Below are positions 3,747 to 7,892 of a DNA stretch of 7,892 nucleotides, piece after piece. Origin of the DNA: an uncultured Odoribacter sp. (GTDB taxonomy: Bacteria; Bacteroidota; Bacteroidia; Bacteroidales; Marinifilaceae); assembly GCA_900548135.1 (NCBI GenBank), contig URJC01000110.1:1-7892 (forward strand). The letters run 5' to 3'. A program made the translations under genes and the position numbers. Under the pieces are notes generated by a model. That model did no database searches and had not been told where the DNA came from. It saw nothing but the letters and a program-made list of their open reading frames with translations. Numbering within the stretch: position 1 is the first letter of the stretch; the number at the start of each line of letters is the position of its first letter.

Positions 3747-5099
3747 ATGAATATAACGAAAAACCAGATCGACAATCTGAATGCAACAATTAAGATTGAA
3801 TTAGGTAAAGAAGATTATGCGAACCGCGTAGAAAAAGCGCTGAAAGATTATCAGAAAAAAGTAGTTGTGAATGGTTTCCGTGCCGGAAAAGCTCCGATGG
3901 GAATTGTAAAGAAAATGTATGGAAAAGCTTTATTGGCGGATGAAATCAATAAAGTGCTGGGAGAATCCTTGAATAATTACATCAAAGAAAACAATCTTCA
4001 GATTTTAGGGGAACCGCTGCCGAATGAAACGGAACAGAAAGAGTTGAATCTGGAAGATGAGAAATTGGAATTCTTATATGATATCGCGTTGTCTCCGGAA
4101 GTGAATGCTAAAATGAGCAAACGTGAAAAAGTTCCTTATTATGTGATCAAAGTCGATGATGAAATGATCGACAAACAAATCGAAAGTATTTGCAAGAATA
4201 ATGGTAATATGGTTCCTGTTGAGGAAATCGAGGGATCAGAATACCTGAAAGGAGAGTTGATCGAGCTGGATGAAAACGGTAATATCAAAGAGGGAGGAAT
4301 CCGTAATGAAGATGCTTCTATGTCTGTTTTCCATATGAAGGATGAAGAAGCTGTGAATGCTTTCAAAGGTAAAAAGGCCGGAGAAGAGGTGAAATTCAAT
4401 GCTGCTAAAGCATATCCGAATAAAACTGATTTTGCTTCTATGTTGGGTGTGAAAAAAGAAGAGGCCGAAAATGCAGGGGAGAATTATTGTTTTATTATCC
4501 GGGAGATTAAACGTTATGTAGATGCTGAGGTGAATGAGGAATTGTTCACTAAATTATATGGCGAAGGTGCTGTGAAAGATGCGGCAGATTTCCGGGAGAA
4601 AGTAAAAGCTGATATTGAAAATCAGTTGAAAGGACATTCTGAGTATCGTTTTACAGTGGATGCCAAGGAAAAATTAGTGAAGAAGAATGAGGATGTTGTT
4701 TTGCCGGAAGCTTTCCTGAAAAGATGGATTGTGGCTGTAAATGAGAAGATGACTCCGGAGGAAGTAGAAAAAGATTTCGAAGGTTACCGGGATGAATTCA
4801 AATGGCAGTTGATTAAATCGGCTATTGTGAAGGATTTTGATGTGAAGGTGGAGGCTGAGGATATGAAGAAAGAAGGACGTCAGATTGCAGCAGCACAATT
4901 GCAGCAATACGGACTGTATGGTTTGTCAGAAGAACAATTGGATGGCTTTGCTTCTAAATTGTTACAGGATGAAAAACAGCGGCAGCATTTATATGAAAGA
5001 GCTTTGGATAATAAGGTGTTCGAAGTGGTTCGTGAAAATATGAAGCTGGAAGAACAGGAAATTTCTATGGCTGATTTCGAAAAATTGTTCCAGAAATAG
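3747..5099 (+). CDS. tig: Trigger factor, ribosome-associated chaperone
   Basis: Trigger factor binds at the ribosome exit tunnel and shields nascent chains. The ATG at 3747 gives 450 residues, the normal length; an upstream TTG at 3714 in the same frame would add 11 unlikely residues and lies inside the inverted repeat. Residues 1-115 are the ribosome-binding domain with the signature loop GFRAGKAP (43-50), where E. coli has Phe-Arg-Lys followed by Gly-Lys; here the third residue is Ala. Residues 150-255 occupy the place of the FKBP-like isomerase domain but lack its usual aromatic active-site blocks, so isomerase activity is doubtful. Residues 258-445 form the helical C-terminal chaperone domain, rich in Lys and Glu. 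The gene follows the tRNA-Leu terminator and is itself followed by a hairpin terminator, so it may be transcribed alone. Confidence 0.93.
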   Translation: MNITKNQIDNLNATIKIELGKEDYANRVEKALKDYQKKVVVNGFRAGKAPMGIVKKMYGKALLADEINKVLGESLNNYIKENNLQILGEPLPNETEQKELNLEDEKLEFLYDIALSPEVNAKMSKREKVPYYVIKVDDEMIDKQIESICKNNGNMVPVEEIEGSEYLKGELIELDENGNIKEGGIRNEDASMSVFHMKDEEAVNAFKGKKAGEEVKFNAAKAYPNKTDFASMLGVKKEEAENAGENYCFIIREIKRYVDAEVNEELFTKLYGEGAVKDAADFREKVKADIENQLKGHSEYRFTVDAKEKLVKKNEDVVLPEAFLKRWIVAVNEKMTPEEVEKDFEGYRDEFKWQLIKSAIVKDFDVKVEAEDMKKEGRQIAAAQLQQYGLYGLSEEQLDGFASKLLQDEKQRQHLYERALDNKVFEVVRENMKLEEQEISMADFEKLFQK

Positions 5100-5184
5100 G
5101 AAATGGTAGATTTTATGGTATCTGGTTTTAGGTTAATAGGGGTTGATTGTATATTAGGTTCCCTGTTAATTTAAAATCGATTAT

Positions 5185-5215
5185 AAAAAAGAGCCTTGCA
5201 TTGCAGGGCTTTTTT
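5185..5215 (+). terminator. Terminator-like hairpin between tig and the M16 peptidase gene
   Basis: The stem GAGCCTTGC / GCAGGGCTT (5191-5199 and 5203-5211, with two G-T pairs) has an ATT loop. It is preceded by six A and followed by T through 5215, so the A and T tracts can extend the stem and it may work in both directions. It probably ends tig transcripts. It finishes only 10 nt before the ATG of the next gene. Confidence 0.8.
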
Positions 5216-5225
5216 CTTTGGAAAT

Positions 5226-6443
5226 ATGTATGAGACTTATATTTTAAAAAACGGGTTAAAGATTATCCATCAGCGAGTACCGGGAAAGGCGGCTTGGTGC
5301 GGATTGATTATCGGTGTCGGAAGCCGTGATGAACGGATTGAAGAAGAAGGTATCGCTCATTTTATAGAGCATGTGATCTTTAAGGGCACGGAAAAACGGA
5401 AGGCCTATCATATCCTTAGCCGCATTGAGGATGTCGGAGGAGAATTGAATGCCTATACGACGAAGGAGGATACCTGTATTTATGCTTCTTTTCTGCCTAA
5501 GGATTACGGACGTACGTTGGAATTGTTTTCAGATATCGTTTTTCATTCGGTTTTTCCCGAAAAGGAGATCCGGAAAGAAAAAGAAGTGGTGATTGACGAA
5601 ATTAATTCTTATAAGGATAGTCCCAGTGAATTGATTTTTGACGATTTTGAGGAATTGATTTATCAGGGATATCCGATAGGACGTAATATTCTGGGAAGTG
5701 AGGAGGCTGTAAAATGCCTGCAACGCGAAGATATTCTGAAGTTTGTAGAGCGCAATTATCATCCCGGCCGGATGGTGGTCAGCTCTATCGGAGATATCCC
5801 TTTTGAACGTTTGGTACGTTTAGTAGAACGTTATTTCGGGGATATTCCGGTTGAGGATTCTTCATTGGTACGTTTGCGGCCGGAGGTGTATTGTCCACAG
5901 CACAAAGAATTGGCTATGGATACTTATCAGAACCATTGTGTCATAGGAAATGTCGCTTACGATTATACGGAAGATAACCGCTTGCCTTTATCCTTGTTGG
6001 TCAATATTCTGGGGGGTACCGGAATGAATTCCCGTCTGAACCTGAATATCCGTGAAAAATATGGTTTGGCGTATAATGTAGAAGCTGCATACACTCCCTA
6101 TTCGGATACCGGGGTGTTTACGGTTTATTTTGGCTGTGATGCCCGGGATCTGGACAAATGTGTACGCTTGTGCCAAAAAGAGATGGATGGATTGTGTGAG
6201 CATCCTCTGGGACTCATGCAGTTGCATAAAGCCAAGAATCAGATGATCGGGCAGATGACCCTGGCCTCTGAAAATAATGAGAATATGATGCTCACCATTG
6301 GCAAGAGTTTTTTGATTTATGGTAAAGTAGACGAGTTGGACAGTATTTGCCAGGAGATCCGGGAAATCACACCGGAACAACTGGAACGGGTGGCCCGGGA
6401 GATATTTGCCCGGGAAAAGCAATCTGTATTGATTTATAAATAG
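5226..6443 (+). CDS. M16B family zinc metallopeptidase
   Basis: The 405-residue single-unit member of the pitrilysin/mitochondrial-processing-peptidase family cleaves peptides in a closed chamber with a zinc ion. The ATG at 5226 (Met-Tyr-Glu-Thr) starts where family members begin; a TTG at 5196 in the same frame lies inside the terminator stem and is rejected. The inverted zinc motif HFIEH is at 45-49 (His45, Glu48, His49) and the third ligand is Glu125, 76 residues later, as expected, so the enzyme looks active. The C-terminal half carries the family Arg276...Tyr283 pair in IREKYGLAY. No signal peptide or membrane segment is seen, so it is probably cytoplasmic, unlike periplasmic PqqL. Its substrate is unknown. 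The methyltransferase gene follows after 11 nt, suggesting cotranscription. Confidence 0.92.
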   Translation: MYETYILKNGLKIIHQRVPGKAAWCGLIIGVGSRDERIEEEGIAHFIEHVIFKGTEKRKAYHILSRIEDVGGELNAYTTKEDTCIYASFLPKDYGRTLELFSDIVFHSVFPEKEIRKEKEVVIDEINSYKDSPSELIFDDFEELIYQGYPIGRNILGSEEAVKCLQREDILKFVERNYHPGRMVVSSIGDIPFERLVRLVERYFGDIPVEDSSLVRLRPEVYCPQHKELAMDTYQNHCVIGNVAYDYTEDNRLPLSLLVNILGGTGMNSRLNLNIREKYGLAYNVEAAYTPYSDTGVFTVYFGCDARDLDKCVRLCQKEMDGLCEHPLGLMQLHKAKNQMIGQMTLASENNENMMLTIGKSFLIYGKVDELDSICQEIREITPEQLERVAREIFAREKQSVLIYK

Positions 6444-6454
6444 GCGGTTGTTTT

Positions 6455-7102
6455 ATGATAGAATTGGATGCCGGATTAGAGGAATATATTGAGAGACATA
6501 CGGAGAAGGAGCCGGATGTCTTGGCTCAATTATCGCGTGCTACACATCAGAAAATGTTGAGGCCCAGGATGTTGTCTGGTAATATGCAAGGACAATTACT
6601 GAAGATGTTGTGCCGGATGAACCGGGTACAGCGGGTACTTGAAATCGGAACCTTTACCGGTTATGCGGCGATAGCGATGGCAATGGGGATGGAAGCAGGA
6701 GGGGTTTTACATACCATTGATATCAATGATGAGCTTGAAGATTTTACCCGTGCTTTTATACGGCGAAGCGGGTTGGAGGAGCGTATTGTTTTCCATCTGG
6801 GGGATGCCTGCCGGATCATCCCCGAACTGGATGAACTATTCGATCTGGTATTTATTGACGCAGATAAACGACAATATGCTGAATATTATCGTTTGGTGGT
6901 GGATAAAGTACGTCCCGGAGGGATTATAGTTGCCGACGATGTGCTGTGGGATGGAAAGGTGCTTGATCCGGATTGCAGGGATGCGCAAACCCGTGGTATT
7001 CTCGAATTCAATGATCTCGTGCAGGGGGATGAGCGGGTTGAAAATCTGTTGCTTCCGATTCGTCACGGACTGATGTTGATCCGCAAGAAGCCAAAAAAAT
7101 AA
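6455..7102 (+). CDS. SAM-dependent O-methyltransferase, COMT/CCoAOMT-like
   Basis: The 215-residue protein belongs to the metal-dependent catechol/caffeoyl-CoA O-methyltransferase family (Methyltransf_3; YrrM-like in bacteria). It transfers a methyl group from SAM to a hydroxyl group of an unidentified small molecule. The SAM-binding motif I is EIGTFTGY (63-70). Asp89 in HTIDIND is the ribose-binding acidic residue, and GDAC (116-119) is the adenine-contact region. The metal site is expected at Asp135 (FIDADK), Asp161 and residue 162. Residue 162 is Asp here where the characterised plant and animal enzymes have Asn. The length is normal and there is no signal peptide, so it is cytoplasmic. 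The start codon is 11 nt after the M16 peptidase stop, with no promoter between, so the two are probably one operon; a functional link is not evident. Confidence 0.9.
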   Translation: MIELDAGLEEYIERHTEKEPDVLAQLSRATHQKMLRPRMLSGNMQGQLLKMLCRMNRVQRVLEIGTFTGYAAIAMAMGMEAGGVLHTIDINDELEDFTRAFIRRSGLEERIVFHLGDACRIIPELDELFDLVFIDADKRQYAEYYRLVVDKVRPGGIIVADDVLWDGKVLDPDCRDAQTRGILEFNDLVQGDERVENLLLPIRHGLMLIRKKPKK

Positions 7103-7133
7103 TTCAGGATAATGGGAAGATAAAGTATTATGC

Positions 7134-7141
7134 TATATTTG
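7134..7141 (+). promoter_or_regulatory. -7 promoter box of the epimerase gene
   Basis: TATATTTG matches TAnnTTTG exactly, 37 nt before the epimerase ATG; the predicted start is near 7148. No TTTG lies 19-21 nt upstream. The box suggests the epimerase has its own transcription start rather than depending on the methyltransferase unit. No terminator hairpin is seen between the two genes. Confidence 0.45.
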
Positions 7142-7164
7142 TTATCTTTTTAAAAAGCTTCTTT

Positions 7165-7179
7165 TAAACAGACTGTTTA
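7165..7179. repeat. Palindrome at the epimerase start codon
   Basis: TAAACAGACTGTTTA is a perfect 7-bp inverted repeat around a central A, and its last base is the A of the ATG. It could be an operator site downstream of the predicted +1, or a small structure over the ribosome-binding region. Just upstream lies another perfect palindrome, CTTTTTAAAAAG (7146-7157). Confidence 0.4.
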
Positions 7180-7892
7180 TGATGGATCGGAATTCAATTA
7201 TATTAGTGACCGGAGGTGCCGGCTTTATCGGTTCCAATTTATGTGAGTATTTATTACATGCCGGTTACCGGGTGGTTTGCCTGGATAATTTTGCGACAGG
7301 CAAGCCTGAAAATATCAGACAGCATTTTGACAATCCTGCTTTTCGTTTGGTCGTTGGAGATATCCGTAATCCGGAAGATTGCCAAAAAGCAGTACAGGGT
7401 GTGGATTATGTATTGCATGAGGCTGCTCTGGGGTCTGTTCCTCGTTCAATGAAGGATCCGGCCACTACGAATGCTGTGAATATTTCCGGTTTCCTGAATA
7501 TGCTGATTGCAGCCCGGGATGCAGGAGTGAAGCGTTTTATTTATGCAGCCAGTTCATCCACTTACGGGGATTCCAGGAATTTGCCCAAAGTGGAAGAAGT
7601 CATCGGACGTCCGCTTTCTCCTTATGCTATTACAAAATATGTCAATGAACTATATGCTGACGTATTTGCCCGTACTTACGGCATGGAATGTATCGGTTTG
7701 CGTTATTTTAATGTTTTTGGGCGCCGTCAGGATCCCGATGGAGCTTATGCTGCTGTGATTCCCTTGTTTGTCAAACTACTGATGAAGCACCAATCGCCTG
7801 TTATTAATGGTGACGGGGAGTATTCACGCGATTTTACCTATATTGACAATGTTATTCAGATGAATATGCTGGCTCTGTCAACCCGGAATCCG
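7179..7892 (+). CDS. UDP-N-acetylglucosamine 4-epimerase, WbpP-like, 5' part
   Basis: The first 238 codons of an extended short-chain dehydrogenase run in frame to the window end; family members have about 320-345 residues, so roughly the last quarter is missing. The enzyme should interconvert UDP-GlcNAc and UDP-GalNAc (or the uronic acid forms) through a bound-NAD oxidation-reduction cycle, feeding surface polysaccharide synthesis. Visible: the NAD-binding GGAGFIGS near residue 12, DNFATG, the GDIRN block, AALGSVPRS, the catalytic SSSTYG, the YAITK Tyr-x-x-x-Lys motif, and [20 protein letters not shown]. The [15 protein letters not shown] and GRRQDP blocks match Pseudomonas WbpP and Vi-antigen TviC rather than GalE or dTDP-glucose dehydratases. 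A second ATG directly follows the first; either could be used. It has its own -7 box and may open a glycan gene cluster beyond the window. Confidence 0.9.
   Translation, partial: MMDRNSIILVTGGAGFIGSNLCEYLLHAGYRVVCLDNFATGKPENIRQHFDNPAFRLVVGDIRNPEDCQKAVQGVDYVLHEAALGSVPRSMKDPATTNAVNISGFLNMLIAARDAGVKRFIYAASSSTYGDSRNLPKVEEVIGRPLSPYAITKYVNELYADVFARTYGMECIGLRYFNVFGRRQDPDGAYAAVIPLFVKLLMKHQSPVINGDGEYSRDFTYIDNVIQMNMLALSTRNP

Noticed and set aside
5196..5225. TTG start adding 10 residues to the M16 peptidase
   Set aside because: It sits inside the stem of a terminator-like hairpin and encodes a Phe-rich stretch read from the T tract; the ATG at 5226 fits the family start.
5988..6422. Minus-strand open frame of 144 codons inside the peptidase gene
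   Set aside because: It has no recognisable domain and lies wholly within a well-supported conserved gene on the other strand; it is a shadow frame.
7216..7758. Plus-strand frames of 70-78 codons over the epimerase
   Set aside because: They overlap the conserved epimerase frame that runs from 7179 to the window end and show no own domain or start signal.
1..7892. CRISPR array, transposon, integrase, toxin-antitoxin or phage-defence system
   Set aside because: No regularly spaced repeats, terminal inverted repeats, recombinase motifs or small paired genes were found; every long frame is a recognised chromosomal family.

Overview
The window looks like chromosomal DNA of a Bacteroidota bacterium, most likely an anaerobic Bacteroidales member; the genus cannot be fixed from this sequence. 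Three things point there: repeated TAnnTTTG promoter elements (the -7 box of that phylum's primary sigma factor, one with a TTTG -33 box at 19-nt spacing), weak or absent Shine-Dalgarno sequences, and typical gene content (a DUF3127 protein, an FKBP lipoprotein next to an FklB-type FKBP, and a trigger factor with a highly diverged middle domain).

Layout. Bases 1-21 are almost pure G and are probably a read or assembly artefact at a contig edge. The 3' part of a PoxB-type pyruvate oxidase gene follows on the + strand. It converges on a long hairpin with a minus-strand block, which in transcription order is lolD, then an FklB-like FKBP, an FKBP lipoprotein and a DUF3127 protein (bases 3383 down to 777). 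At about 3.4-3.5 kb a divergent AT-rich region separates this block from plus-strand genes: tRNA-Leu(UAG) with promoter and terminator, trigger factor (tig), a second terminator-like hairpin, an M16 zinc peptidase, an O-methyltransferase 11 nt behind it, and the first 238 codons of a WbpP-like UDP-N-acetylhexosamine 4-epimerase that runs off the window end.

Functional themes. Four genes serve protein folding or envelope biogenesis: two FKBP prolyl isomerases (one predicted lipid-anchored, one cytoplasmic), trigger factor, and LolD, the ATPase that powers lipoprotein release. The FKBP lipoprotein could itself depend on the Lol pathway. The epimerase would supply UDP-GalNAc or UDP-GalNAcA-type precursors for surface polysaccharide, so a glycan locus may begin at the right edge.

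No mobile element, CRISPR array, toxin-antitoxin pair or defence system is visible, and I see no convincing new multi-gene system. The items worth a second look are small: an SSB-like acidic tail on the DUF3127 protein, a tandem FKBP pair with split localisation, changed key residues in trigger factor and the methyltransferase, a terminator-like hairpin placed 10 nt before a start codon, and several palindromes at predicted promoters or start codons.
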